A stretch of DNA of 64,000 nt, taken from the NCBI RefSeq assembly GCF_028767025.1, contig NZ_JAJQXX010000005.1, forward strand, positions 161,546 through 225,545, read 5' to 3'. Numbering within the stretch: the first letter of the stretch is position 1; each line of letters starts with the position of its first letter. The position numbers and the translations under genes were made by a program. The stretch is from Blautia sp. XA-2221. Its GTDB lineage: Bacteria; Bacillota; Clostridia; Lachnospirales; Lachnospiraceae. The notes under the pieces are model-generated. The model made no database searches, was not told where the DNA came from, and saw only the letters and a program-made list of their open reading frames with translations. Shown one piece after another: positions 34,966 through 42,941 of this stretch.

Positions 34966-35409
34966 ATGATAGAAGCAACGAGCTGTGGCGGTGTGGTAAT
35001 TTATCGTGGAAAAATACTGGCTTTGTACAAATCTTACAGAAACAGATATGAAGGCTGGGTATTGCCAAAGGGAACCGTTGAAAAGGGAGAGACCCATATC
35101 CAGACAGCACTTCGGGAGGTAAAGGAGGAAGCAGACGTAAATGCTTCTATTGTAAAATATGTAGGTAAAAGTCATTACAATTTTACAGTTCCTGAGGATA
35201 TGGTCACCAAGGAAGTTCACTGGTATCTGATGACGGCTGATAATTATCATAGCAGACCTCAGAGAGAGGAATTTTTTGTGGACTCCGGGTATTACAAGTT
35301 TCATGAAATTTATCATCTTCTCCGTTTTTCCAATGAAAAACAGATTGTGGAGAAAGCATATCAGGAATATCTGGAAATGAGGAGTCAGGGACTCTGGGGC
35401 AAAAAATAA
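34966..35409 (+). CDS. NUDIX hydrolase
   Basis: 147-residue hydrolase of nucleoside-diphosphate-linked compounds. The Nudix box runs GTVEKGETHIQTALREVKEEADVN; the metal-binding REVKEE is intact while the usual Gly after it is Asp. The opening ATSCGGVVIYRGKILAL and the small size resemble diadenosine polyphosphate hydrolases or MutT-like enzymes, but the substrate cannot be told. ATG 34966 has AGGAGG 9 bases upstream, better than TTG 34960. Own promoter at 34888-34916 and a hairpin after the stop. Confidence 0.85.
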   Translation: MIEATSCGGVVIYRGKILALYKSYRNRYEGWVLPKGTVEKGETHIQTALREVKEEADVNASIVKYVGKSHYNFTVPEDMVTKEVHWYLMTADNYHSRPQREEFFVDSGYYKFHEIYHLLRFSNEKQIVEKAYQEYLEMRSQGLWGKK

Positions 35410-35445
35410 ACAGGGTTGTGTTTTTCGCAGCCCTGTTTAGATTTA
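35408..35445 (+). terminator. Possible terminator after the NUDIX gene
   Basis: AAACAGGGTTG (35408-35418) pairs with CAGCCCTGTTT (35428-35438), one G-T pair, followed by the AGATTT tail. The T tail is poor. Confidence 0.5.
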
Positions 35446-35467
35446 TCAAAAAGGGGGAATCCTTTAA

Positions 35468-35779
35468 ATGCTGAAATGGTATGACCATTATTACGTAGGG
35501 GAACAGGTACGTGATGAAAGCGCTGTCCATGAGAAACTGGATGCAGGGAAACTTGTACCCGGAATTTATCTGGTGACTTTTTCGGACAACCCTCATAACA
35601 TTCTGGAGATTCTCCCGGCTGTGACTCTGTTCCAGAAAACTGCTGCCCGGCTGTGTCCTGAGATCGTAGGCATTGCAAAAGGCATGGATGAGGCCATGGA
35701 GCTAGTACAAATGATCGTTCAGACTGTGTATGAGGAAACAGGGGATGTCCTGGTGGAAGAATATTTAAAAAACAGGTGA
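35468..35779 (+). CDS. Conserved-looking protein of unknown function
   Basis: 103 residues, no domain recognised. Begins MLKWYDHYYVGEQVRDESAVHEKLDAGKLVPGIYLVTFSDNP, predicted mixed alpha/beta, acidic, without signal peptide or membrane helix. AAAGGGGG precedes the ATG. Only 4 bases separate it from the DUF2953 membrane protein, so the two are probably co-translated. Codon use resembles that of the neighbours, which supports a real gene. Confidence 0.75.
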   Translation: MLKWYDHYYVGEQVRDESAVHEKLDAGKLVPGIYLVTFSDNPHNILEILPAVTLFQKTAARLCPEIVGIAKGMDEAMELVQMIVQTVYEETGDVLVEEYLKNR

Positions 35780-35783
35780 AGGC

Positions 35784-36779
35784 ATGTTACATATCTTATG
35801 GATGCTGATAAAATTGATATTGATCCTTCTGGGAACAGTTTTGGGACTGGCAGCGCTTGTTCTTGTTCTGCTTTTGTTTTGCCCTGTCAGGTACAGTGCT
35901 GAGGCAGTAAAGGAAACATCTTCCTTTAAAGAAGCGGAAGCTACGGTTCGTATAAGCTGGTTGTTCGGAGGTCTTTCTTTTCGAGTGGAACGGTCCGGGG
36001 GAGAAAACATTCAGGAAGTTCGGATCCTGGGATTTCCGATTTTGAGCTTTTTGAAGAAACGCAGAGAAAAAAAGGTCGCTGCGGAAAAATCCCGCTCGGT
36101 CAGGAACCGTATTTTGCCTGAGCGGTCGGCTGAAAATTTGCTGTCCGAGACAGAAACATCCATCTTTGAAACGAAAATATCCATACCAGAGGAAGAGAAA
36201 AACAATCTTTCCTGCAGTTCTGATCCAATAAAGGAAGAAAAAGAGCCTGAACCGGAAACTTCTGATTTTAGAGAAAAACAAGAGGGGATCCGTTCTGAAA
36301 CAACGAATAAAATATCAGTAATTCTGGATAAACTAAAGGCAATCCTGAATAAGCTTGTGCAGATTCCTTCTATGCTTCGCAGGATTCCATTAACAATCCA
36401 GAGGATTTATGCTAAGATAGACTGGTACAAACAGTTTTTTGACCATCCCAGGACAAAAGAAGCGGTGAACCTGGTTCTTGACCGGAGCAAAAAACTGCTG
36501 CATCATATATTTCCCAAGAAGATCAAAGGACAGGTGACCTTTGGAAGTGAGGATCCTTCCATAACCGGAACCGCTCTTGCTGTTCTGGGAATGACAATGC
36601 CGTTCCACAAAAACAAAGTGAAGATTATTCCTGTTTTTGATAATCAGAATATTCTGAAGGGAAATATAAAAATAAAAGGCAGGATTTACGGCTTTGTACC
36701 GGTGAAAATACTAACAGAGCTTTATTTTAATAAAAATATCAAATATATCATCAGCCGATGGAAGCATAAGGAGGTCTGA
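35784..36779 (+). CDS. DUF2953 domain membrane-anchored protein
   Basis: 331 residues. One strong N-terminal membrane helix (about 5-30: WMLIKLILILLGTVLGLAALVLVLLLF) followed by VRYSAEA and SWLFGGLSFRVERSGG, typical of DUF2953 proteins, then a charged low-complexity stretch (about 95-175) rich in Glu, Lys and Ser, and a C-terminal domain containing KKIKGQVTFGSEDPSITGTALAVLGM. Homologues stand beside GerW/YtfJ in spore formers (ytfI-ytfJ in Bacillus), and the GerW gene follows here after 2 bases. Confidence 0.83.
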   Translation: MLHILWMLIKLILILLGTVLGLAALVLVLLLFCPVRYSAEAVKETSSFKEAEATVRISWLFGGLSFRVERSGGENIQEVRILGFPILSFLKKRREKKVAAEKSRSVRNRILPERSAENLLSETETSIFETKISIPEEEKNNLSCSSDPIKEEKEPEPETSDFREKQEGIRSETTNKISVILDKLKAILNKLVQIPSMLRRIPLTIQRIYAKIDWYKQFFDHPRTKEAVNLVLDRSKKLLHHIFPKKIKGQVTFGSEDPSITGTALAVLGMTMPFHKNKVKIIPVFDNQNILKGNIKIKGRIYGFVPVKILTELYFNKNIKYIISRWKHKEV

Positions 36780-36781
36780 AA

Positions 36782-37150
36782 ATGGCAAACGAAAATAATT
36801 TTAAGGATACGGTGAATTCTCTTTTTAAAGGACTGGATACTTTTATTTCTGCAAAAACTGTAGTGGGAGAAGCGGTACATGTAGGTGATACGATCATTCT
36901 TCCTCTGGTAGACGTTACCTTTGGTGTTGGCGCCGGAGCCTTTGAGGGAGATAAAAAAAGCAATGGCGGCGGTGGAATGACCGGAAAGATGACGCCAAGC
37001 GCTGTGCTTGTGATCCAGAATGGAACCACAAAACTGGTAAACATCAAAAATCAGGACGGACTTACAAAAATTCTTGATATGGTGCCAGATTTTGTGGACA
37101 GATTTGCTGCAGGTAAAGAAAATAGTGAGTCTGTAAATGAAGAAATCTGA
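36782..37150 (+). CDS. GerW family sporulation protein (YtfJ-like)
   Basis: 122-residue protein. The family sequence SAKTVVGEAVHVGDTIILPLVDVTFGVGAGAFEGD is followed by a glycine patch SNGGGGMTGKMTPSAVLVIQNG. YtfJ/GerW is made in the forespore in Bacillus and is needed for L-alanine-triggered germination; the same role here is inferred. AAGGAGG precedes ATG 36782. It is translationally linked to the DUF2953 gene. Confidence 0.93.
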   Translation: MANENNFKDTVNSLFKGLDTFISAKTVVGEAVHVGDTIILPLVDVTFGVGAGAFEGDKKSNGGGGMTGKMTPSAVLVIQNGTTKLVNIKNQDGLTKILDMVPDFVDRFAAGKENSESVNEEI

Positions 37151-37227
37151 TTTTGCAGTTGTTTTTGTGTTCCCGGAAGTGTTTGCCGCATAAGATAGTA
37201 CAGACCAGAGAGAAAAGGTTGTGCGAT

Positions 37228-37365
37228 GTGGGAAGACTTCTGGGACTGATGCTTTTTTGTATAGGGATTGGAATGGTGATCGGGATGCTGATCGCTGAAA
37301 GTGTGATTATTGTGATCGCAGCAGGTCTTTGCCTGCTTTGCGGATATCATATGTTCTGCAGATAA
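37228..37365 (+). CDS. Small membrane protein of unknown function
   Basis: 45 residues from the GTG at 37228, containing two hydrophobic segments (LLGLMLFCIGIGMVIGMLI and IIVIAAGLCLLCGYHMF) with almost no loop. AAAAGG lies 9 bases upstream of this GTG. The frame is open from TTG 37153 (70 residues), but that start has no ribosome binding site. It closes the DUF2953-GerW group and ends in a bidirectional terminator. Short two-helix proteins next to spore genes occur in clostridia; function unknown. Confidence 0.55.
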   Translation: MGRLLGLMLFCIGIGMVIGMLIAESVIIVIAAGLCLLCGYHMFCR

Positions 37366-37366
37366 A

Positions 37367-37400
37367 AAATTCCCCACGCTATTGCGAGGGGAATTTTTAA
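37367..37400. terminator. Bidirectional terminator between convergent genes
   Basis: AAAAATTCCCC pairs with GGGGAATTTTT; an inner CGC/GCG extends the stem. Serves the plus-strand small membrane protein gene and the minus-strand rpmB. Confidence 0.9.
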
Positions 37401-37409
37401 ATTTGAGTT

Positions 37410-37598
37410 TTATGCTCTTTCAACTTTTCCGGATCTCAGACAAGAAGTACATACATACATCTTTTTAGCTCCGCCTGTAGCAGTTTTAACTTTTACAGAC
37501 TTTACGTTGGATTTCCACATTTTATTGGATCTTCTATGGGAATGACTTACATTATTTCCGAAGTGAGCACCTTTTTCACAGATTGCACATTTAGCCAT
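37410..37598 (-). CDS. rpmB: 50S ribosomal protein L28
   Basis: 62-residue large-subunit protein. Sequence MAKCAICEKGAHFGNNVSHSHRRSNKMW and KKMYVCTSCLRSGKVERA, with a CxxC pair at each end, marks a zinc-binding L28. The start at 37598 is preceded on the minus strand by AGGAGGTG; the longer open frame upstream is not L28. It has its own promoter (37636-37664) divergent from the Asp23 gene, an arrangement also seen near yloU-yloV in Bacillus. Confidence 0.98.
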   Translation of the reverse strand: MAKCAICEKGAHFGNNVSHSHRRSNKMWKSNVKSVKVKTATGGAKKMYVCTSCLRSGKVERA

Positions 37599-37635
37599 GA
37601 TAGCACCTCCTTGACGCTTTTTTTCAACAGATTTT

Positions 37636-37664
37636 ATTTTAACAGATGAAAAAGGCTTTTGCAA
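37636..37664 (-). promoter_or_regulatory. Sigma-A promoter of rpmB
   Basis: Read on the minus strand: TTGCAA (37664-37659), 17-base spacer, TAAAAT (37641-37636), about 38 bases before the rpmB start. Confidence 0.65.
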
Positions 37665-37716
37665 GCAAAAAAAGGAAAAATATAAAAATAATATTCCTTT
37701 TTCCGTGAAAAAAGGT

Positions 37717-37722
37717 TATAAT
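37717..37722 (+). promoter_or_regulatory. Minus-10 element of the Asp23-YloV-recG group
   Basis: TATAAT at 37717-37722, about 30 bases before the ATG of the Asp23 gene. No good -35 hexamer is seen at the expected distance, so the call rests on the -10 and position only. Confidence 0.45.
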
Positions 37723-37753
37723 ACATACATATTAAAAAAATGGAGGTACCTAT

Positions 37754-38113
37754 ATGAATGGACGTATAGATTCCGGACTCGGACAGATAGTGATTGACAC
37801 CGATGTGATTGCAACCTATGCAGGCAGTGTGGCAGTGGAATGTTTCGGCATTATCGGCATGGCTGCTGTCAGCATGAAGGATGGTCTTGTCAAGCTGCTC
37901 CACAGAGACAGTCTGAAACATGGTATCAGTGTGATCATTACAGAAGAAAACAAAATCCGTCTGAATTTCCACGTGATTGTGGCTTACGGTATCAATATCA
38001 GCACGATTGCGGACAACCTTGTCAGCAATGTCAAATATAAGGTAGAAGCTTTTACCGGCATGGAAATTGAAAAGATCAACATCTATGTGGAAGGCGTACG
38101 TGCAATAGACTAA
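37754..38113 (+). CDS. Asp23/Gls24 family protein (YloU-like)
   Basis: 119-residue soluble protein. Sequence YAGSVAVECFGIIGMAAVSMKDGLVKLL and FHVIVAYGINISTIADNLVSNVKYKVEAFTGMEIEKINIYVEGVRAID matches the Asp23 family. Homologues sit at the membrane and are linked to envelope stress, but the exact role is unknown. GGAGG precedes ATG 37754. The order rpmB - yloU - yloV - recG equals that in Bacillus. Confidence 0.9.
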   Translation: MNGRIDSGLGQIVIDTDVIATYAGSVAVECFGIIGMAAVSMKDGLVKLLHRDSLKHGISVIITEENKIRLNFHVIVAYGINISTIADNLVSNVKYKVEAFTGMEIEKINIYVEGVRAID

Positions 38114-38131
38114 GTTTATGAGGAGGAACTT

Positions 38132-39787
38132 GTGGTGAGTATAAAAACCATAGATGCAAAAACACTGGCTAAAATGTTTCTGGCAGGAGCCAGAAATCTG
38201 GAGGCAAAAAAAGAATGGATCAATGAACTGAATGTTTTCCCTGTACCCGATGGAGATACAGGAACCAATATGACCATGACGATCATGTCCGCAGCTTCTG
38301 AAGTAAGCTCTCTTGAAGAATTTGATATGGAAACTCTGGCAAAAGCCATTTCTTCCGGTTCCCTTCGCGGCGCAAGAGGAAACTCCGGAGTTATCCTTTC
38401 CCAGCTTTTAAGAGGATTTACAAAAAGTGTAAAAAAAGCAGAGCGTCTGGATGCCCTTGCTCTTGCAGCTGCCATGGAACGGGCGGTGGAAACTGCATAC
38501 AAAGCTGTTATGAAACCAAAGGAAGGAACTATTCTTACTGTTGCAAAAGAGGCTGCGCTGAAAGCTGCGGAGATTGCTCCTGAAGCAGAAGAACTTCAGC
38601 CGTTTTTTGAGGAGGTATTTGCTCATGCGGAGGCAACTCTTGCCAGAACTCCGGAAATGCTTCCTGTTCTGAAAGAAGCCGGAGTGGTGGATTCCGGCGG
38701 ACAGGGACTTCTGGAAGTGCTGAGAGGCGCCATGGACGGATTCCTTGGTAAGGAAATTGACTATTCTGTTTTTGAAAAGAGCAGTGCGCCTGCTGTAACA
38801 AAAATTTCTCCTCAGGCTGAGGCAGACATCAAATTTGGCTATTGTACAGAGTTTATTATTCTTCTGGACAAAGCTGTTTCAGAGGAAGAGGAACATAAGT
38901 TTAAAGAATTTCTTACTTCTATCGGTGATTCCATTGTTCTGGTTGCAGATGATGAGATCATTAAAGTACATGTACACACCAATCACCCAGGACAGGCCAT
39001 TGAACGGGCTCTGACCTACGGCGCTCTTTCCAGAATGAAAATTGACAATATGCGGGAGGAGCATCAGGAAAGACTGATCAAGGATGCGGAAAAGCTTGCC
39101 AGAGAGCAGGAAGAGGCGCAGCCGCCAAAGGAAAACGGATTTATTGCAGTTTCAGCAGGCAGCGGACTTACAGAGATCTTCCGTGAGCTGGGCGTTGACT
39201 ATCTTATTGAGGGTGGACAGACCATGAACCCAAGTACGGAGGATATGCTGAACGCTATTGCGAAAGTAAATGCAGAGACCATTTATATTTTCCCGAATAA
39301 TAAAAATATTATCCTTGCTGCAAATCAGGCCCGTGACCTGACTAAGGATAAAAAGATCATCGTTGTTCCAACAAAGACGGTTCCTCAGGGAATCACTGCC
39401 ATGATCAGCTTTGTTCCGGAAAAATCAGCAGAAGAAAACGCGCAGGAAATGGAAGAGGCAATCTCCAAGGTTCAGACCGGTCAGATTACCTATGCAGTTC
39501 GGGATACTCGTCTTGATGATAAAGAGATCCATGAGGGAGACATCATGGGAATCGGAGACAGAGGAATTCTCGCTGTAGGAAAAGATAAGGAACAGGTTGC
39601 TCAGGATACCATCTCTGCCATGATGACAGAAGATGCGGAAGTGATCAGTATTTATTACGGAGAAGATGCTTCTGAGGAAAAGGCAGAGGAACTTGCCGCT
39701 GCCGTGGAAGAGCTTTATCCTGAATGTGAAGTAGAGCTTAACAGAGGCGGACAGCCAATTTATTATTACATTATTTCTGTAGAGTAA
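38132..39787 (+). CDS. DAK2-domain kinase (FakA/YloV-like)
   Basis: 551 residues. N-terminal DhaL-type ATP-binding domain (about 10-200) with the metal-binding NVFPVPDGDTGTNMTMTIMSA and GSLRGARGNSGVILSQLLRGF; a middle domain begins GYCTEFIILL and a C-terminal YloV/DegV-like part follows. In Firmicutes FakA phosphorylates fatty acids presented by FakB; the enzyme role here is inferred and no FakB is adjacent. GTG 38132 or GTG 38135 is the start; AGGAGGA lies just upstream. recG follows after 1 base. Confidence 0.87.
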   Translation: MVSIKTIDAKTLAKMFLAGARNLEAKKEWINELNVFPVPDGDTGTNMTMTIMSAASEVSSLEEFDMETLAKAISSGSLRGARGNSGVILSQLLRGFTKSVKKAERLDALALAAAMERAVETAYKAVMKPKEGTILTVAKEAALKAAEIAPEAEELQPFFEEVFAHAEATLARTPEMLPVLKEAGVVDSGGQGLLEVLRGAMDGFLGKEIDYSVFEKSSAPAVTKISPQAEADIKFGYCTEFIILLDKAVSEEEEHKFKEFLTSIGDSIVLVADDEIIKVHVHTNHPGQAIERALTYGALSRMKIDNMREEHQERLIKDAEKLAREQEEAQPPKENGFIAVSAGSGLTEIFRELGVDYLIEGGQTMNPSTEDMLNAIAKVNAETIYIFPNNKNIILAANQARDLTKDKKIIVVPTKTVPQGITAMISFVPEKSAEENAQEMEEAISKVQTGQITYAVRDTRLDDKEIHEGDIMGIGDRGILAVGKDKEQVAQDTISAMMTEDAEVISIYYGEDASEEKAEELAAAVEELYPECEVELNRGGQPIYYYIISVE

Positions 39788-39788
39788 A

Positions 39789-41840
39789 ATGGGAGAAAGT
39801 TTAAGAACTCTGAAAGGTGTGGGAGAAAAAACGGAGAAGCTGTTTCAGAAAATAGGCATTTCTGATACGGAATCTCTTCTCCGGTATTATCCCCGGAATT
39901 ATGACGAGTATGAAACGCCGGCAGATATTGCAGATCTTAAGGAGGGGACGGTAAAAGCCGTCTCCGCTGCAGTATGTTCCGGCGTTTATGTAAATCCGGT
40001 AAGGGGAAAACAGGTGATTTCCGTTACGGTGTGCGACAGCAGCGGACGACTTCCTGTTACCTGGTTTAATGCATCCTACCTGAAAAACACGCTGAAAAAG
40101 GGAAGTGTTTTTGTATTCAGGGGAAGGGTGATCAGACGACAGGGTAAGCTTCAGATGGAACATCCTGAAATTTTTACCCCTGCTGCCTACGAGGAGATAC
40201 TGCACAGCCTTCAGCCGGTTTATGGACTTACAGCAGGACTTTCCAATAAGACAGTGGTGAAGCTGCTTCATCAGCTTCTGAAGCAGCAGTCTTTGAAAAG
40301 CGAATATCTCCCGGAAGAAATCAGGCAAAAATATCAGCTTTCAGATATTAATTATGCGCTTCGCACCATTCATTTCCCAAAAAATATGGATGAGCTTCTG
40401 GTGTCCAGGAAAAGGCTGGTGTTTGATGAGTTTCTGTTTTTTATCCTTTCTGTTCAGTTGCTGAAAGAAAAAACAGAAGAGGCAGTAAATTTGTTCCCCA
40501 TGGAAAAAACATGGACAACAGAGCAGGTTATCGAAAATCTTCCTTACAGGCTTACCGGGGCTCAGCTGAATACCTGGCATGAGATCGAACGGGATCTTTC
40601 CGGCCAGTCGCTGATGTCCAGACTGGTGCAGGGAGATGTGGGAAGTGGAAAAACAATCCTTGCCTTCCTTGCCATGATCCTGACTTTTGAAAACGGATAT
40701 CAGTCTGCACTTATGGTGCCTACAGAGGTTCTTGCCCGCCAGCATTTTGAAGCTTTTCAGACACTTGTCCGGGAACAGGGACTGGATATTCCGGCTGTTC
40801 TTCTTACCGGATCCAATACGGCAAAGGAAAAAAGACTGATCTATGAGGAAATCAGGCAGGGAAAGGCGTCTGTGATCATAGGAACTCATGCGTTGATCCA
40901 GGAGGCGGTACAGTACCGTAACCTTGCGCTTGTGATCACAGATGAACAGCATCGTTTTGGGGTAAAGCAGAGAGAAGCTCTCGCAACCAGAGGGAATCCT
41001 CCCAATATTCTTGTTATGAGTGCAACACCTATCCCCAGAACTCTTGCGATCATTCTGTACGGAGATCTGGATATTTCTGTGATTGATGAGCTGCCGGCCA
41101 GAAGACTTCCTATAAAAAACTGTGTTGTAGATACATCCTACCGCCCAAAAGCCTATCGTTTTATTGAACGTCAGGTCAGGGAAGGCAGGCAGGCATATGT
41201 GATCTGCCCTATGGTAGAAGAAAGCGAGGGCATGGAAGCGGAAAATGTCCTGGATTATACAAAAAAATTAAAAGAAGCTTTGCCGGAGGATATTTCCGTG
41301 GAGTTTCTGCATGGAAAAATGAAACCAAAGGAAAAAAACAGGATCATGGAGGAATTTGCAGCCGGAAACATCCAGGTACTTGTTTCCACAACCGTTGTGG
41401 AGGTAGGCGTCAATGTTCCAAACGCAACGGTGATGATGATAGAGAATGCCGAGCGCTTTGGTCTTGCCCAGCTTCATCAGCTGCGGGGACGGGTAGGGCG
41501 CGGAGAACATCAGTCTTACTGCATTTTTATTCAGGGCAGTCAGGAAAGCACAATTTCCAAGCGTCTGGAGATTCTTGGGAAATCAAACGATGGTTTTTAT
41601 ATTGCGGCAGAAGATCTGAAGCTTCGGGGTCCTGGAGATCTGTTCGGTATCCGTCAGAGCGGTCTGATGGAATTTCGTATCGGAGATATCTATAATGATG
41701 CGAATATTCTGCAGACTGCCAGCGAAGCTGCCGCACAGATACTTGCTCTCGATCCTGATCTTTCTCTGGAACAGGATCGCCTTCTTAAAGAACAGCTTGA
41801 TTCCTGCAGAAAAGACGGACCGGAAAATTTTGGACTTTAG
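39789..41840 (+). CDS. recG: ATP-dependent DNA helicase RecG
   Basis: 683-residue helicase that remodels stalled forks and recombination intermediates. N-terminal wedge OB-fold (about 50-150), Walker A GDVGSGKT (near residue 285), DEQHRFGVKQRE as motif II, SATPIPRTLAI as motif III, and the C-terminal QLHQLRGRVGRGEHQSYC and the TRG region GPGDLFGIRQSG. ATG 39789 is 1 base after the yloV-like gene with GGAG overlapping the start area. No terminator is evident after it. Confidence 0.98.
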   Translation: MGESLRTLKGVGEKTEKLFQKIGISDTESLLRYYPRNYDEYETPADIADLKEGTVKAVSAAVCSGVYVNPVRGKQVISVTVCDSSGRLPVTWFNASYLKNTLKKGSVFVFRGRVIRRQGKLQMEHPEIFTPAAYEEILHSLQPVYGLTAGLSNKTVVKLLHQLLKQQSLKSEYLPEEIRQKYQLSDINYALRTIHFPKNMDELLVSRKRLVFDEFLFFILSVQLLKEKTEEAVNLFPMEKTWTTEQVIENLPYRLTGAQLNTWHEIERDLSGQSLMSRLVQGDVGSGKTILAFLAMILTFENGYQSALMVPTEVLARQHFEAFQTLVREQGLDIPAVLLTGSNTAKEKRLIYEEIRQGKASVIIGTHALIQEAVQYRNLALVITDEQHRFGVKQREALATRGNPPNILVMSATPIPRTLAIILYGDLDISVIDELPARRLPIKNCVVDTSYRPKAYRFIERQVREGRQAYVICPMVEESEGMEAENVLDYTKKLKEALPEDISVEFLHGKMKPKEKNRIMEEFAAGNIQVLVSTTVVEVGVNVPNATVMMIENAERFGLAQLHQLRGRVGRGEHQSYCIFIQGSQESTISKRLEILGKSNDGFYIAAEDLKLRGPGDLFGIRQSGLMEFRIGDIYNDANILQTASEAAAQILALDPDLSLEQDRLLKEQLDSCRKDGPENFGL

Positions 41841-41882
41841 AAGATACAATCTGCAATATCAGGACTTTAGCGAAATAAATTG

Positions 41883-41911
41883 TTGCAAAAAAACAAAAAA
41901 CGTAGTATTCT
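41883..41911 (+). promoter_or_regulatory. Probable promoter of the lysine-rich protein gene
   Basis: TTGCAA (41883-41888), 17-base A-rich spacer, TATTCT (41906-41911). About 40 bases before ATG 41953. Confidence 0.6.
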
Positions 41912-41952
41912 AGTACCGTAATAATTTTATTTCACCTTGTAAGGAGGCTATT

Positions 41953-42393
41953 ATGGCTACAAAAACAACAAAGAAAGCAGAACCTAAGACAACAACTGCA
42001 AAAACAGCTATGGAAAAAGAGGCTCCTGCAAATATTGCTGCAGAACTGGAAAAAACGGATGCAGCTGCAGTTAAAAAAACTACAGAAAAAACAACTGTCA
42101 GAAAGACAACAGCTGCAAAGAAAACTACGGAAAAGAAACCTGCTGTGAAAAAAACGCCTGTAAAAAGAACTGCGGCGAAAAAAACAGCAGCAGTAAATAC
42201 GGAAGTATATGTACAGTTCTGGGGTAAAGAGGTATATACAAAGGATATAGTGGAAAGCGTTAAAAAGATTTGGACTGACGAGATGGGCAAAAAAGAATCA
42301 GATCTGAAAGACCTGAAAGTATACATTAAGCCGGAAGACAATGGAGCACATTATGTCATTAACGGCGACATTACAGGCTTCCTTGGTTTATAA
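41953..42393 (+). CDS. DUF6465-like protein with Lys/Thr/Ala-rich tail
   Basis: 146 residues in two parts. Residues 1-78 are low complexity, rich in Lys, Thr and Ala with repeated KKT/AAK motifs ([27 protein letters not shown]), like histone H1 tails, and probably disordered. Residues 80-146 form a compact domain ([65 protein letters not shown]) that I recognise as the DUF6465 type found in Lachnospiraceae. Nucleic-acid binding through the basic tail is a guess. AAGGAGG precedes the ATG; own promoter and terminator. Confidence 0.8.
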   Translation: MATKTTKKAEPKTTTAKTAMEKEAPANIAAELEKTDAAAVKKTTEKTTVRKTTAAKKTTEKKPAVKKTPVKRTAAKKTAAVNTEVYVQFWGKEVYTKDIVESVKKIWTDEMGKKESDLKDLKVYIKPEDNGAHYVINGDITGFLGL

Positions 42394-42402
42394 GAAACAG
42401 AA

Positions 42403-42438
42403 AAAAGCTCAGGAGACAGTTTTGTCACCTGAGCTTTT
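42403..42438. terminator. Bidirectional terminator between the lysine-rich protein gene and the SASP gene
   Basis: AAAAGCTCAGG pairs with CCTGAGCTTTT, extended by ACA/TGT with one mismatch. Genes on both sides converge on it. Confidence 0.87.
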
Positions 42439-42453
42439 CTTCTGGTCGTTTTA

Positions 42454-42681
42454 TTAGAACTGGCTGTTCTGAGCGCTGCCGGACATCTGGCGTTCCTGTT
42501 CAGCGATCATTTTACGGACCATTTCGCCGCCTACAGATCCGTTCTGTTTGGATGTCAGGTTTCCGTTGTAACCATCAGTAAGCGGTACTCCAAGCTCATT
42601 GGCAACCTCAAATTTAAAACGGTTAAGAGCACCTTTTGCTTCCGGTACAGTTGCTTTGTTAGAAGAATTTGTGTTTGACAT
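42454..42681 (-). CDS. Alpha/beta-type small acid-soluble spore protein
   Basis: 75 residues. The SASP core is plain: EAKGALNRFKFEVANELGV (GPR protease site region) and GYNGNLTSKQNGSVGGEMVRKMI. These proteins coat spore DNA and protect it from UV and heat, and are degraded at germination by GPR. The start at 42681 has AGGAGG upstream on the minus strand, and a sigma-G-like -10 lies 48 bases upstream. Direct evidence that this organism forms spores. Confidence 0.97.
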   Translation of the reverse strand: MSNTNSSNKATVPEAKGALNRFKFEVANELGVPLTDGYNGNLTSKQNGSVGGEMVRKMIAEQERQMSGSAQNSQF

Positions 42682-42728
42682 GATTCATTTCCTCCTTGGT
42701 TGTTTTTGTTATTTGGATGTTACACTGG

Positions 42729-42735
42729 TAGTATG
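42729..42735 (-). promoter_or_regulatory. Sigma-G-type -10 element of the SASP gene
   Basis: On the minus strand CATACTA, the full forespore sigma-G -10 consensus (CATNNTA), stands 48 bases before the SASP start. The -35 is weak (GTATT about 15 bases upstream of it, where GNATR is expected at 17-18). Confidence 0.55.
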
Positions 42736-42834
42736 TGAAATTTGCGGAATAATACACTAGAATATACTGTCTTTGTTTCCAGAATCTTGAAATTATTAAT
42801 TTTCTGTGAATTTTGTATATTCTATAAGATTTAA

Positions 42835-42863
42835 TTGCGTTTTTTTTGGACATTTGTTATAAT
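42835..42863 (+). promoter_or_regulatory. Sigma-A promoter of mgsA-rsmD-coaD
   Basis: TTGCGT (42835-42840), 17-base spacer, TATAAT (42858-42863), 79 bases before ATG 42942. The 260-base region between the SASP gene and mgsA otherwise shows only AT-rich sequence. Confidence 0.68.
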
Positions 42864-42941
42864 ATCAAGGGAAATAAAGAATGTGTAAGGGACAAAATAA
42901 AGAAACTATAAAATGTATTGGTGAGAATGGAGAGATGATCA

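Noticed and set aside
42003..42190. Possible tandem DNA repeat in the lysine-rich gene
   Set aside because: The repetition is at the protein level (KKT/AAK) with irregular codons and spacing; no fixed repeat unit was found.
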